This document shows, piece after piece, positions 42,948 through 51,904 of a DNA stretch of 64,000 nt. This stretch comes from JANOSH01 sp031415695. GTDB taxonomy: Bacteria; Actinomycetota; Acidimicrobiia; Acidimicrobiales; Ilumatobacteraceae. Positions within the stretch are counted from its first letter, which is position 1, and each line of letters opens with the position of its first letter. A model generated the notes under the pieces. It saw only the letters and a list, made by a program, of their open reading frames with translations, was not told where the DNA came from and searched no databases. A program made the position numbers and the translations under genes. The stretch is from NCBI GenBank assembly GCA_031415695.1, contig JANOSH010000052.1, forward strand, positions 90,129 through 154,128, written 5' to 3'.

Positions 42948-44222
42948 ATGTTCAACCGGTTGCTAGTTGGGGTGGATATCAATGAGCTCGAGGCGGGTCC
43001 AATGTGGGATGCCGTCGTGGCCCTACAAAAACAGTTTTCGAGTGCCGTAATCCTGACCCACGTACAAAGTGGTTTGTCTGAACGAACCGAGAGTCGCAGC
43101 GCACACCAGCATCGCATCCGATCAGCATTGGATGAAGCCCGCGGTGAGGTGACGCGTCGTGGAGGTTCGGTGACCTCGGTTGCTTTCGACGTGTCGTCGC
43201 CCATGGGCATCGCAGTCGGCATGCACGACTTTGCTCGATCCGAGCGGTGCGACGTAATAGTGGTCGGCCATCGCAACAATGCCGGATGGCGGCGCATGTT
43301 TTCGCCATCAACGAGTGCCGACCTGGTCAGTTATAGCCCGACTGCTCTGCTCGTTGTACCGCTCGATTTGCTGCCTCCGCGACCCAAAATCTTCGAGCGC
43401 ATAGCCGTAGGTATCGATGGATCCACGACGAGTCGCCGAGCTCTGAGCTGGGCGTTGCTGGAGGCGCAACGTCGTCGAGCCGCTGTGCACTGTGTCCACT
43501 CGCAACTGATCCCCACTTTTGCTGGTGTCGGCGACATGGGTGCAGTTGTTCCACTTGATGCCGCGCCGTTTCGTCAGGCTGCCAAGGAGCTTGTCGAGAC
43601 CGAGCGGCACTGGGCCTCGACGTTCCTTCCCGGTGATGCGCCCGTTACCGCGCTCGGCGTTGAAGAAACGGTTCTAGGAGCGCTGGCTGACGCTAGTAAT
43701 GAGGCCGATCTACTGGTCATTGGGCGGCATAGTTCATCGAGGGTGGGCCAGTTGATTGGGTCCGTGGCACTCGACATGTTGTCGCACTCAAGCTGCCCGG
43801 TCGTTGTGGTGGACCCCGGTAACGTTTTCGCATCGGACTATCGCCCGACGCAGATCGTTGTGGGAATCGACGGGTCCTATGCATCTGACGCCGCGCTCGA
43901 TTGGGCGGCCGACGAGGCCGAGACGTGGGGTGTTCCATTGGTCGTGGTGCATGCTTGGACCGGCCACGCCGACCCTCACCCGCATGAGTCGGCATTCCAA
44001 CAGCTCAACGAGGCGATTGCGCGACGAGATGGCTTCCCGGATCACCGCCTTCAAGTGCAGGAGGGCCGACCGTCGCAAACGTTGTTGGAGATCTCCGCCG
44101 CCAATTCCATCCTCGTCGTAGGTGACCGGGGTCGCAACAAGTTCTCGTCGCTGCTTCTCGGATCCGTTGCTCATGATGTGGCCGTGCATGCTGACTGCCC
44201 GACGGTGGTTGTTCCGTCGTGA
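42948..44222 (+). CDS. Universal stress protein with three USP domains
   Basis: This 424-residue protein has three USP-type segments: FNRLLVGVDINELE, IAVGIDGSTTSRRALSWAL and QIVVGIDGSYASDAALDWAA. ATP-binding loops are clearest in the later domains (GRHSSSRVGQLIGSVALDML and GDRGRNKFSSLLLGSVAHDV). USP proteins of this kind belong to hypoxia/dormancy regulons in mycobacteria. GAGGAG lies 7 nt before the ATG. A DevR-box-like site lies upstream, and a flavin-type protein gene follows with a GTGA overlap. Confidence 0.9.
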   Translation: MFNRLLVGVDINELEAGPMWDAVVALQKQFSSAVILTHVQSGLSERTESRSAHQHRIRSALDEARGEVTRRGGSVTSVAFDVSSPMGIAVGMHDFARSERCDVIVVGHRNNAGWRRMFSPSTSADLVSYSPTALLVVPLDLLPPRPKIFERIAVGIDGSTTSRRALSWALLEAQRRRAAVHCVHSQLIPTFAGVGDMGAVVPLDAAPFRQAAKELVETERHWASTFLPGDAPVTALGVEETVLGALADASNEADLLVIGRHSSSRVGQLIGSVALDMLSHSSCPVVVVDPGNVFASDYRPTQIVVGIDGSYASDAALDWAADEAETWGVPLVVVHAWTGHADPHPHESAFQQLNEAIARRDGFPDHRLQVQEGRPSQTLLEISAANSILVVGDRGRNKFSSLLLGSVAHDVAVHADCPTVVVPS

Positions 44223-44641
44223 GTGAGCTCGTACCGCTCGAACCCGGTGCCTGTCTGGCGTTGCTCGCTGGCGCGCGTCTCGGCCGCGTCGGAGTCATCG
44301 TCGACGGTTACGCGCTCGTCTTTCCGGTCAACTATGTGCTCGCCGAGCGCGACTCGGTCCCGGTGATTGTGATACGTACGAGGGTCGGTAACGTCATCAG
44401 CACGCACCCGGGGCCGGTGAGCTTTGAGATCGACGGCATCGACGAGATGCGCCAGTGCGGTTGGAGCGTTTTGGTTCGGGGCGAACTAGGGCCGCTCACC
44501 GGGGTCGTCTTCGCAGACCCCGAACCATGGGTCAACCATGATCGAACAAACTGGATGATCATCACCGCTCAGAAAATTACTGGTCGTGAGCTGGTGCCAG
44601 AGCACCAACTGTGGCCATTTCATCCGAACGCTTACCTATGA
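44219..44641 (+). CDS. Pyridoxamine-5'-phosphate-oxidase-like flavin protein
   Basis: This 140-residue split-barrel protein has the pattern LAGARLGRVGVIVDGYALVFPVNYVL, VIVIRTRVGNVIST and GWSVLVRGELGPL of PNPOx-like proteins that bind FMN, F420 or haem. Small proteins of this type are found with USP genes in the mycobacterial DosR regulon. Enzyme activity is unknown. It is co-transcribed with the three-domain stress protein (4-nt overlap) and converges with the fasciclin gene. Confidence 0.84.
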   Translation: MSELVPLEPGACLALLAGARLGRVGVIVDGYALVFPVNYVLAERDSVPVIVIRTRVGNVISTHPGPVSFEIDGIDEMRQCGWSVLVRGELGPLTGVVFADPEPWVNHDRTNWMIITAQKITGRELVPEHQLWPFHPNAYL

Positions 44642-44658
44642 ACGCACGTGTGCCGGCG

Positions 44659-45219
44659 TTATCGAGCGGGTGCGAATAGCACGTCGTTCATGGCGTGGAT
44701 GACACCGTTGCTGGCCGCCACGTCGGCGACCGCGATCTGATGGCCGTTGACGAGCACCGCGTTGCCGACCCGACTGATGATGAGATCAACACCGGCTACC
44801 GTCTTGAGCGATCCGGTTTGTAGATTCGCCGCCCAATACTTTCCGGCTACGACGTGGTACGCCAGTGTGGCCTTGAGGGTGTTGGGATCGTCTTGAACGC
44901 GATGCAACGTGGCAAGGGGCAGTTTGGTGAACGCGGTATTGACCGGTGCGAATACGGTGAAGGGCCCAGGCCCCCGCAGCGTCTCGACTAGCCCCGCGTC
45001 GACCAGCATGCCGGCCAGTTGGCTGAACAGGTCGGAACGACTTAACGCAGTACCGACAATATCAAAGCCCTCGGTTTGAGCCGACGCTGTGCTTTGAGAA
45101 GTCGAACTCGCTGCTGCGTTGTCGGCCGCCGTAGGTTGCGCCGAATTGCTGCAACCAACCGACGCGACGAGTGCCAGCGTGGCCAGGGAACGAATCAGTC
45201 GAATCGTCACGTTGCTCAT
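44659..45219 (-). CDS. Fasciclin-domain lipoprotein
   Basis: This 186-residue protein has a lipoprotein signal (ATLALVASVGC), a short Ser/Ala linker and one FAS1 domain: SRSDLFSQLAGMLVDAGLVETLRGPGPFTVFAPVNTAF, YHVVAGKY and ASNGVIHAMNDVL. FAS1 domains bind surfaces and other proteins. It overlaps the copper oxidase gene by 4 nt, has GGAGG upstream, and is exported like it, so a shared extracellular role is likely. Confidence 0.9.
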   Translation of the reverse strand: MSNVTIRLIRSLATLALVASVGCSNSAQPTAADNAAASSTSQSTASAQTEGFDIVGTALSRSDLFSQLAGMLVDAGLVETLRGPGPFTVFAPVNTAFTKLPLATLHRVQDDPNTLKATLAYHVVAGKYWAANLQTGSLKTVAGVDLIISRVGNAVLVNGHQIAVADVAASNGVIHAMNDVLFAPAR

Positions 45220-46550
45220 GCCTCCACGATTAGTGCGGTGACCATGCCGAACATTCCGGTGGGTCCTTCTGCGTGATTGAGGATGTGGCAATGCCACGCC
45301 CAAACCCCTTGATCGAGTGCCGTGTACAACACGGTGTACCGCTCCCCAGGAGCGATGTTGATGGTGTCACCGGGAAAGGGTTCCTTCAACGGGATGCCGT
45401 CCTTGGCAATGATGTAGCCAACGGGCTGATGCAGGTGCATGGGGTGCGCCATCAAGCCTTCGTTCATGTAGTGCACAATCATCGACTCGCCTACCCGCAG
45501 CGTCGTCGGCTCGGTCGCAGGAAACGACTTGCCGTTGAGCGACAGACCGATGCTGCCAGCGTCGTTGAGGACCATGTTCATCTCTTTGACGACATTGCGC
45601 GGGCCCAGCGATGCAGGGATCGGCATGTCGCCAATGAGGAACGCGGCGAAGAGCCCGTTCGGTACCTGCAGCTGAGCGTTGTGATGCGAGTGGTAGATGC
45701 CGACGGCGGGTTCAAGGGTCGTGAATTCATACACGAACGATTGCCCGGTTTTGATTGCGGGTTGCGTGTATGGGTCAACCCCATCCATGGCATTGGGCAC
45801 CCGAATCCCGTGGAAATGTATCGAGGTCGACTCGGGCATTTCGTTGGTGAGGTTGATGCGAACCCTGTCGCCGACGTTCACCTTGATAGTCGGGCCCGGC
45901 ACAACACCGTTGTACGTATACGCCTTCACCACCTTGCCAGGCTCAACTTCCCAATCGACCACCTTGGCAACGATGTCGTACACCTTCGTGCCATCGCCGG
46001 CAATGGTGGGCTGCATGACGTCGCCACCGCGTCCCGTTGTCTTTGCTGGAAATTTCAAAGCGACCTTTTCCATCATGGAATCCATCTGCTCGGGACTCAT
46101 CAGTTCTGGAGCACTGTCGGTTCCACTCGGCGCGTTGGGGTCGACATGGATCATTCCGGTCATTCCCGAGCCGACATGACCGGGCACGTCACAGATCACC
46201 TCGTAGGTACCAGTAGGCAGTGGGCCGAGATTCAGTGTCTGACCCGTTCCAGGAGTCAGGTTTTTGGTGCCCTTGACCGGTCGTTTCAACTTGAAGTTGT
46301 GCTCTTGCGTTCCGGTGTTTTGTAGGGCGAGGACAATGTCCCCGCCGGGCTTGGCATTGATCATCATCGGGGTGATCGAGAATTCCTTCAGGGTGACAGC
46401 AATCGGAGCAGAACCCGTCCCACCCTGAGCGCCGAATGCCGAAACGGCGGGTCCATCGGACAGCACGGCAGCCACCGTGGCTACGACTAGTGCCATTGCC
46501 GCCAGGGCGATCGCCATGAAAACACCGAAGTTCTTTGTCTCATTCGTCAT
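45216..46550 (-). CDS. Exported three-cupredoxin multicopper oxidase
   Basis: This 444-residue protein has one N-terminal membrane anchor (residues ~10-30), a plastocyanin-like domain (H84, C120, H125, M130) and two further cupredoxin domains with the full multicopper set: HFHG (245-248), HSHH (287-290), HPMHLH (369-374) and WHCHILNHAEGPTGM (420-433). The pattern fits a laccase or nitrite-reductase-like copper enzyme with an extra electron-entry domain. It lies with a fasciclin lipoprotein and is divergent from a histidine kinase across a DevR-box-like site. Confidence 0.9.
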   Translation of the reverse strand: MTNETKNFGVFMAIALAAMALVVATVAAVLSDGPAVSAFGAQGGTGSAPIAVTLKEFSITPMMINAKPGGDIVLALQNTGTQEHNFKLKRPVKGTKNLTPGTGQTLNLGPLPTGTYEVICDVPGHVGSGMTGMIHVDPNAPSGTDSAPELMSPEQMDSMMEKVALKFPAKTTGRGGDVMQPTIAGDGTKVYDIVAKVVDWEVEPGKVVKAYTYNGVVPGPTIKVNVGDRVRINLTNEMPESTSIHFHGIRVPNAMDGVDPYTQPAIKTGQSFVYEFTTLEPAVGIYHSHHNAQLQVPNGLFAAFLIGDMPIPASLGPRNVVKEMNMVLNDAGSIGLSLNGKSFPATEPTTLRVGESMIVHYMNEGLMAHPMHLHQPVGYIIAKDGIPLKEPFPGDTINIAPGERYTVLYTALDQGVWAWHCHILNHAEGPTGMFGMVTALIVEA

Positions 46551-46607
46551 CGGGTCAGTCTCGGGGTTTGGACCGCCTTACGGTACGGTCGCCCGTAGTT
46601 TGTCGGC

Positions 46608-46621
46608 GGGACTAAGGTCCT
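46608..46621. promoter_or_regulatory. DevR/DosR-box-like palindrome between copper oxidase and histidine kinase
   Basis: GGGACTAAGGTCCT at 46608-46621 matches the DosR core GGGACTWWAGTCCC at 12 of 14 positions. It lies 26 nt before the kinase start and about 58 nt from the divergent copper oxidase start, so it could serve both. A DevR orthologue with the same DNA-contact residues is encoded 4 kb away. Confidence 0.65.
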
Positions 46622-46646
46622 TATCGATGATCCGAGGGAGTAGTTA

Positions 46647-48899
46647 ATGCCCACCATCGAGTCTCCAGAACCCGGCGCGCGCGCATTCGCCGAGCCGTCG
46701 TTGACGGGTGAAGTCATGCGAGCCGTGGTCGATGCTGCCCCCGACGCATTGTTGATCATCGACGATGTCGGCCGCGTGCAGCTCGTCAACAGCCGCGCCG
46801 AATCCCTGTTTGGCTATCACCGCGGCGAGCTGTTAGGTCGTGAGATCGAGATGCTGATTCCCGGGCGGTACCGAGGTGCCCATGCTGCTCATCGACTTCG
46901 GTACCGTGCCGAACCTCAAATTCGGGCGATGGGCTCCGGATTGTTGCTGCACGCGCTGCGGTCCGATGGATCAGAAGTGCCTGTCGAGATCTCGCTCAGC
47001 CCGCTGTCCACAACCGACGGCATGCGAGTCATTGCCACAGTTCGCGACATCTCTGACCGAGCCGCGGCGGAATCACACGCTCGGCTCATTCGCCACACCA
47101 TCGATGCGGTAAGCACCGACGCCGTGCTGATCTTCGAAGTCGACTCCCTGAGGTTTACGTACGTCAATGACGGAGCGACGAAACTCTTGGGCTACAGCAA
47201 GCCCGACCTTCTTGGCGGAATGACACCGCTGCATGTTGCTCCCGACCTCGACGATCAACGAATGCGTACCATCGTGGCGTCTCTCGACGCCGGGAGTCAG
47301 ACCGCAGGCCGCTTTGGCGGTTTGATACTCCGAGAAGACGGCCGAAATGTTCCCGTCGAGTGGGCCGTAGAGCGGCCCACGATGGAAGACGGCTCACGTC
47401 GACTACTCGTTGCCATCGTGCGCGACGTCAGCGAACGCGTGGCAGTCGAACGAAGCCTGATTGCTAGCGAAGACGCGTTTCGTATTGCGTTCGAGCAGGC
47501 ACCTACTGGCATTGCGCTGGCCGATATCAGTCAGGCGAGCGAGCGTCCGATTCTACGAACCAACGCTTCGTTTGCACGCATGCTCGGCTATGAACCCGGT
47601 GAGCTCGTCGGACGTAGTTTTGCCGAGCTGTCCCACCCCGACGATGCGACGCTGGACGCCGACATGACCCAGAGACTTGCCAACGGAAGCCTCGCGGTCT
47701 ACCACCGAGAAAAGCGGTACCGCCATGCGCTCGGCCATTACATCTGGGCTGAATTGTACGCGAATGTTCTTGACCGAGGAGATGGTTCGCTCACCCGAAC
47801 ACTGGCCCACATCACCGACATCACGACTCGCAAAGAAGTCGAAGTCGAGCGAGACCGCCAGAGCAGGTTCGTCAACGCGCTCGGCGACCTGTCCAAGACG
47901 CTTCTTGCATCTGCTGCACTGAGTGAGACGACCACGAGTATTACCCGAGGAACCCGAGCGTTGCTCGATGCCGATTGGGCAGTGCTGGCAACCATCGATG
48001 AACTCTCCAATCTCAGACAGATTGTCAGTGCCGATGGCCCGGGAGCGGCGGCAATCGTTGGTTCACAACATCAATCAGGCCAAACGATGTCCGACGCAGT
48101 GGCCGATGCTTTGGGTACAACGGTGGGCCCAGCAACGTGGGCGCCCGTTCAACTTTCAGCCAAAAGCCTGGGCACGCTGTTGGTTATGCGAAGGCCCGAT
48201 CGCGATGGCTTCGACGAACGCGACACACAACTCTTGGCCAGCTATGCCTCGCAGGTTTCTATTGCGCTAGAGCTGGCAGCGGCTCGCGCCGATCGGCAGC
48301 GGGTTGCGCTGCTGGAGGATCGCGAACGTATTGCGCGAGACCTGCATGATCACGTCATCCAGCAACTCTTTGCTGCTGGCATGTCGCTCCAAGCCACGGC
48401 AGGGCGCACCAAAGATTCACTTATCGCTGAACGTGTTTTGAGTGCAGTCGACACCATCGACGACACAATCAGTCAGATCCGCACCACCATCTTCCAGTTG
48501 AGTACTCGCACCGACGATGGCTTGCGCGATCAAGTGGTGCGTCTGGTCCACACACGACGCGATGCACTGGGGTTCGAACCACGAGTGAGCTTCGTTGGGC
48601 CGGTTGATGGGCTATCCGAGTTCGTCACCGACGATTTGCTTGGGGTACTCAATGAAGCTCTGGCGAACGTGTCCCGACATGCGCGTGCGACGACGGTCGA
48701 CGTCACGATCGAGCGGGTGAGCGACAGGGTTGAACTCAGGGTCATCGACGATGGCATGGGGGTTTGTGACGCCGACCCGACAGGCAATGGACGCACCAAT
48801 ATGATTGAACGGGCCGAGGCGCTGGGCGGATGGGCCTCGATAGACCGCGGGATTACCGGTGGAACGGTTGTCACCTGGTCGATTCCTACATGTAACTAG
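46647..48899 (+). CDS. Multi-PAS/GAF sensor histidine kinase, NarL/DevS type
   Basis: This 750-residue kinase has three PAS domains (VVDAAPDALLIIDDVGRVQLVN; DSLRFTYVNDGATKLLGYSK; LRTNASFARMLGYEPGELVGR), a GAF domain (~410-550), a HisKA_3 dimerisation helix with the phosphorylated H567 in DRERIARDLHDHVIQQLF, and an ATPase domain with DDGMGVCD and NMIERAEALGG. It is likely the partner of the DevR-type regulator. No transmembrane segment is seen, so it senses a cytosolic signal. DevS/DosT use haem-GAF domains; this one has PAS domains instead. GAGGGAG precedes the ATG. Confidence 0.92.
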   Translation: MPTIESPEPGARAFAEPSLTGEVMRAVVDAAPDALLIIDDVGRVQLVNSRAESLFGYHRGELLGREIEMLIPGRYRGAHAAHRLRYRAEPQIRAMGSGLLLHALRSDGSEVPVEISLSPLSTTDGMRVIATVRDISDRAAAESHARLIRHTIDAVSTDAVLIFEVDSLRFTYVNDGATKLLGYSKPDLLGGMTPLHVAPDLDDQRMRTIVASLDAGSQTAGRFGGLILREDGRNVPVEWAVERPTMEDGSRRLLVAIVRDVSERVAVERSLIASEDAFRIAFEQAPTGIALADISQASERPILRTNASFARMLGYEPGELVGRSFAELSHPDDATLDADMTQRLANGSLAVYHREKRYRHALGHYIWAELYANVLDRGDGSLTRTLAHITDITTRKEVEVERDRQSRFVNALGDLSKTLLASAALSETTTSITRGTRALLDADWAVLATIDELSNLRQIVSADGPGAAAIVGSQHQSGQTMSDAVADALGTTVGPATWAPVQLSAKSLGTLLVMRRPDRDGFDERDTQLLASYASQVSIALELAAARADRQRVALLEDRERIARDLHDHVIQQLFAAGMSLQATAGRTKDSLIAERVLSAVDTIDDTISQIRTTIFQLSTRTDDGLRDQVVRLVHTRRDALGFEPRVSFVGPVDGLSEFVTDDLLGVLNEALANVSRHARATTVDVTIERVSDRVELRVIDDGMGVCDADPTGNGRTNMIERAEALGGWASIDRGITGGTVVTWSIPTCN

Positions 48900-48906
48900 T
48901 TCGCGG

Positions 48907-50085
48907 CTAGGTCGCTGCCACAACGCTTTGCGACACGGGTACTACCAGAACAGGCACCAGTGAGTGCCGCAGGACCGCGGCAGTGGTCGAGCCGAGCATT
49001 GCTCGTTCGACTAGACCACGATGGTGGTCGCCAACGACAACGAGATCGGCGCCCTGTGCAGCTTCGAGTAACGCGTCTGCTGGGTTGCGTTGTGGTAGCC
49101 ACGACGTGGTCCTCACCCGGCTGGCCCTCTGGTGGATATCGAACAGAGCGTTCTCGACGACCCGATGCGCCTCGCTTCGATCGTCGGGTTCATAGCTGAC
49201 CAGTAGCCCATCGGGGCTGTAGATCCATGCGATGGTCCAGGCGTGAACAACCTCCAAGGTAGCGTGCCGACGAGCCGCTTCATCGACAGCAACGATGAGT
49301 ACGCCAAGGTCATCGGGTGATCCGTCGATACCCACAACGACACGGGGCCCCTGGCCGTGATCGTGGGGTTCGGCAACGATGTGCCGAGGCCCGACAAGGA
49401 CCGGGCAGTGGGCATGACGAACCACACCGTGCGTGATGGACGGATGGATGAGCCGATCCGTTGGCGTGCCTTCGTGCGATGCCATTGCAACGATTGCGAC
49501 GTCCAACCGGGTGCTGAGATAGCTCAATGCATCGGTCACATGGTCGTCGTGAAGGATCTCGAACTGTACAGCCTGCCCGGGACGTGAGACGCGTTTTGCG
49601 AGGGACGCTACGTACGACGACTCTGCCAGGTCGTCCGAAAGGTGAAGGCTCGGGGACAGGACTTGGTACAGCATCGGCGTCAGTCCAAGACCAGCCGCCA
49701 AGTTCAATGCCGCCCCGACGATGCGTTCCCCCTCTGGGGTCCCATCGACGCATATGGCCAGTTGGGTGCCTCGCAACAGATCCGAGCAGTGCGGCCCGAC
49801 AAGTAGAACGTTTCGACCACTATCGCTAACGATTGCGTCGGTCAGGCTGCCAGTCAACGCGCCGGTTATGGCTATTCGCGCTGAGGTGGAGATGCACATC
49901 AGCGTCGAATCGTCTCGCGCCGTGCTGACAAGTTGAGCCTCGATATCGTCACCTTCCAAGTGCACCACGTCGACCGACGCCGCGAGTCGCGCGGATACTT
50001 GTCGAGCCAGTGAGACAGCAACTCGGCGCCGTTCGAGAGAGTCGACGGGAACGACTATGCGTTGAATGCGTGTGTTATTGGTCAT
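48907..50085 (-). CDS. Universal stress protein, three USP-like domains
   Basis: This 392-residue protein has three USP-like segments: QRIVVPVDSLERRRVAVSL, GTQLAICVDGTPEGERIVGAA and RVVVGIDGSPDDLGVLIVAV. Only the last has a near-complete ATP loop (GDHHRGLVERAMLGSTTAAVL); the first two are degenerate. The ATG at 50085 is used; a GTG at 50103 is also in frame. It converges with the kinase gene 7 nt away. A weak DevR-like inverted repeat lies 43-65 nt upstream. Confidence 0.86.
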   Translation of the reverse strand: MTNNTRIQRIVVPVDSLERRRVAVSLARQVSARLAASVDVVHLEGDDIEAQLVSTARDDSTLMCISTSARIAITGALTGSLTDAIVSDSGRNVLLVGPHCSDLLRGTQLAICVDGTPEGERIVGAALNLAAGLGLTPMLYQVLSPSLHLSDDLAESSYVASLAKRVSRPGQAVQFEILHDDHVTDALSYLSTRLDVAIVAMASHEGTPTDRLIHPSITHGVVRHAHCPVLVGPRHIVAEPHDHGQGPRVVVGIDGSPDDLGVLIVAVDEAARRHATLEVVHAWTIAWIYSPDGLLVSYEPDDRSEAHRVVENALFDIHQRASRVRTTSWLPQRNPADALLEAAQGADLVVVGDHHRGLVERAMLGSTTAAVLRHSLVPVLVVPVSQSVVAAT

Positions 50086-50127
50086 GTCACCAGCGTTAGT
50101 CACGCCTGCTCAAAATGTTAGGGCGAC

Positions 50128-50150
50128 AGGACCATCTTTTGAAAGGTCCT
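50128..50150. promoter_or_regulatory. Inverted repeat upstream of a stress-protein gene, DevR-like half-sites
   Basis: AGGACC at 50128-50133 and GGTCCT at 50145-50150 form an inverted repeat with an 11-nt spacer, followed by TTTGACCC. The half-sites recall the DosR box, but the spacing differs, so this is a weak call. Confidence 0.35.
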
Positions 50151-50182
50151 TTGACCCGAGATAGGTCTGCACCACGGGACGA

Positions 50183-50893
50183 CTACGTGCCGCCATCGTT
50201 AAGCACGCGTCGGCCCTCCGATAGCCGAGTAGCGAAAACAGCTGCTTCGGTACGTCGCTCCATACCCAGTTTCATCAACAGATTGGAGACGTAGTTTTTC
50301 ACGGTTTTCTCGGCGAGAAACAGGTCCGTCGCGATCTGCCGGTTAGTGCGACCCTCGGCGATGAGCGCAAGTATGCGACGCTCCTGGTCGGTCAGGCGCG
50401 CCAGCCGTTCGTCTTCCTTTGGTGGATTTCTCAACCTCGAAAGGACACTTCCGGTAATTGCCGGATCAAGTAGCGATGCTCCGGTGGCCACCTGACGGAC
50501 CGCTTGTACCAGGTCGTTGCCACGGATCTGTTTGAGCACATAACCGGATGCACCTGCCATGATGGCCTCGAAAAGTGCCTCGTCGTCGCTATAGGACGTC
50601 AGCATGAGACACGCGATGTCAGGATGGGAGCTGCGGATCTCGCGGCACACCTCGACGCCGGTTCCATCGGGGAGCCGAACGTCCAGGACAGCCACTTGGG
50701 GCCGGATAGCTGGTATTCGCTGGAGGGCTTCGGCCACCGTGGATGCTTCACCGACAACCTCGATTTCGCCGCTGGATTCGAGTAGATCGCGCACCCCGCG
50801 ACGCACGACCTCATGGTCGTCGAGGAGGAAAACAGTGACTTTCTGCGGACCATCGACAACGCTCATCGTTTGAGTAGTTGACCACATCATCAT
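50183..50893 (-). CDS. devR: DevR/DosR-type response regulator
   Basis: This 236-residue NarL-family regulator has a receiver domain (VFLLDDHEVVRRGV, phospho-Asp71 in VLDVRLPDG, Thr99, Lys121) and a LuxR HTH (LTDQERRILALIAEGRTNRQIA, AEKTVKNYVSNLL). With a constant offset of 17, key Mycobacterium tuberculosis DosR residues align: D54, T82, K104, the DNA contacts K179, K182 and N183, and T198 and T205. That points to an orthologue controlling a hypoxia/dormancy regulon. Starts at 50893, 50890, 50887 and 50866 are possible. A strong DevR-like box lies 12 nt before the first. Confidence 0.93.
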   Translation of the reverse strand: MMMWSTTQTMSVVDGPQKVTVFLLDDHEVVRRGVRDLLESSGEIEVVGEASTVAEALQRIPAIRPQVAVLDVRLPDGTGVEVCREIRSSHPDIACLMLTSYSDDEALFEAIMAGASGYVLKQIRGNDLVQAVRQVATGASLLDPAITGSVLSRLRNPPKEDERLARLTDQERRILALIAEGRTNRQIATDLFLAEKTVKNYVSNLLMKLGMERRTEAAVFATRLSEGRRVLNDGGT

Positions 50894-50904
50894 GGTTGCA
50901 ACTA

Positions 50905-50918
50905 GGGACCTAAGTCAC
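50905..50918. promoter_or_regulatory. DevR/DosR-box-like palindrome between devR and a stress-protein gene
   Basis: GGGACCTAAGTCAC at 50905-50918 matches the DosR core GGGACTWWAGTCCC at 12 of 14 positions. It lies in the spacer between devR (start up to 50893) and the universal stress protein at 50976, fitting autoregulation and stress-gene control. Confidence 0.65.
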
Positions 50919-50975
50919 TGCGCTGGGTCACCACTGGCTCTGGTCGACCTCGCCTTCGGTCGTCAGACTGCCGAC

Positions 50976-51872
50976 ATGATCGATACATCTGCCATTACTG
51001 TGGGCATCGACGGATCCGAACCCAGTGCAAATGCTCTCGGCTGGGCGGCACGCGAAGCCGAGCGCCGACAGGTTGTCCTACGAGTGGTCCATTCGTACAC
51101 GTTGCCCGTGTATGGTGCCGAGTTTGGCGGGTCGATGGTATTCATGCCGTCCGATATGGAAACGTTCGAGACGGCACACAACAAACTCGTGGAGGATCAG
51201 CTAGCTCCAATCCGGGCAACCTATCCGACGCTTGCCGTCGAAACACACATCGTGATTGGTGGAGCCGTCGCATCGATCATCGATCAGGCGAAAGATGCCC
51301 AGATGGTTGTAACGGGCTCGAGCGGCGCGGGTTCTGTCAAAGCGGTACTGCTTGGTTCAGTGGCGCATGGTGTTGCTCACCATTCGCCGTGCCCCGTAGT
51401 TCTCGTGCCGACTGAACGGACACATCCCGTACGGATGATTGTTGTTGGAACCGACGGGTCTCGTGCGTCGGATGCTGCTGTCGACTGGGCTCGACGTGAG
51501 GCATTGCTCTGGGACGCCGAAATCACCGTCGTTCACGTTTGGGACTACCCGTACCTAGATTTGGATACGCGTGACGGAGCCGTGCTGCCGTCTGACCTCA
51601 TGAAAAGCGATGCCGAAGAGGTTCTGCGTCATGGTATCGATACGTTGGAAGCTCATCCGGAGCGGCCTCGCAAAGTACACGCACGGCTGCTTGAAGGTGC
51701 ACCATCGTCGGCCCTTGTCGACATTGCCAAGGACTGCGATCTACTGGTGATCGGCGCCAGAGGCCGCGGCGCGATCAAAGCGGCACTACTCGGCTCAACG
51801 AGCAGCTACGCCATCCATCACGCTCAGTGCCCCATCGCGATCGTGCATGCACCACCGACCGGTCCCACTTAG
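50976..51872 (+). CDS. Universal stress protein, two USP domains (Rv2623-like)
   Basis: This 298-residue tandem USP has the length and plan of Mycobacterium Rv2623. Both halves carry the ATP loop G-x2-G-x9-G(S/T): GSSGAGSVKAVLLGS and GARGRGAIKAALLGST, with strands AITVGIDGSEPSANALGWAA and MIVVGTDGSRASDAAVDWA. Such proteins bind ATP and promote growth arrest. I chose the ATG at 50976; an in-frame start at 50892 would place the DevR-like box inside the gene. CAGACT lies 6 nt before it. Confidence 0.9.
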   Translation: MIDTSAITVGIDGSEPSANALGWAAREAERRQVVLRVVHSYTLPVYGAEFGGSMVFMPSDMETFETAHNKLVEDQLAPIRATYPTLAVETHIVIGGAVASIIDQAKDAQMVVTGSSGAGSVKAVLLGSVAHGVAHHSPCPVVLVPTERTHPVRMIVVGTDGSRASDAAVDWARREALLWDAEITVVHVWDYPYLDLDTRDGAVLPSDLMKSDAEEVLRHGIDTLEAHPERPRKVHARLLEGAPSSALVDIAKDCDLLVIGARGRGAIKAALLGSTSSYAIHHAQCPIAIVHAPPTGPT

Positions 51873-51904
51873 GCTGGCACGGCCTGAGATGGGAAGATGG
51901 AGTC

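Noticed and set aside
46570..46595. GGACCGCCTTACGGTACGGTC as another DevR box
   Set aside because: It keeps only isolated half-site letters with the wrong spacing; the box at 46608 is far closer to the consensus.
48560..48590. GGGGTTCGAACC, resembling a tRNA T-loop
   Set aside because: It lies inside the histidine kinase coding sequence, and no cloverleaf can be built around it.
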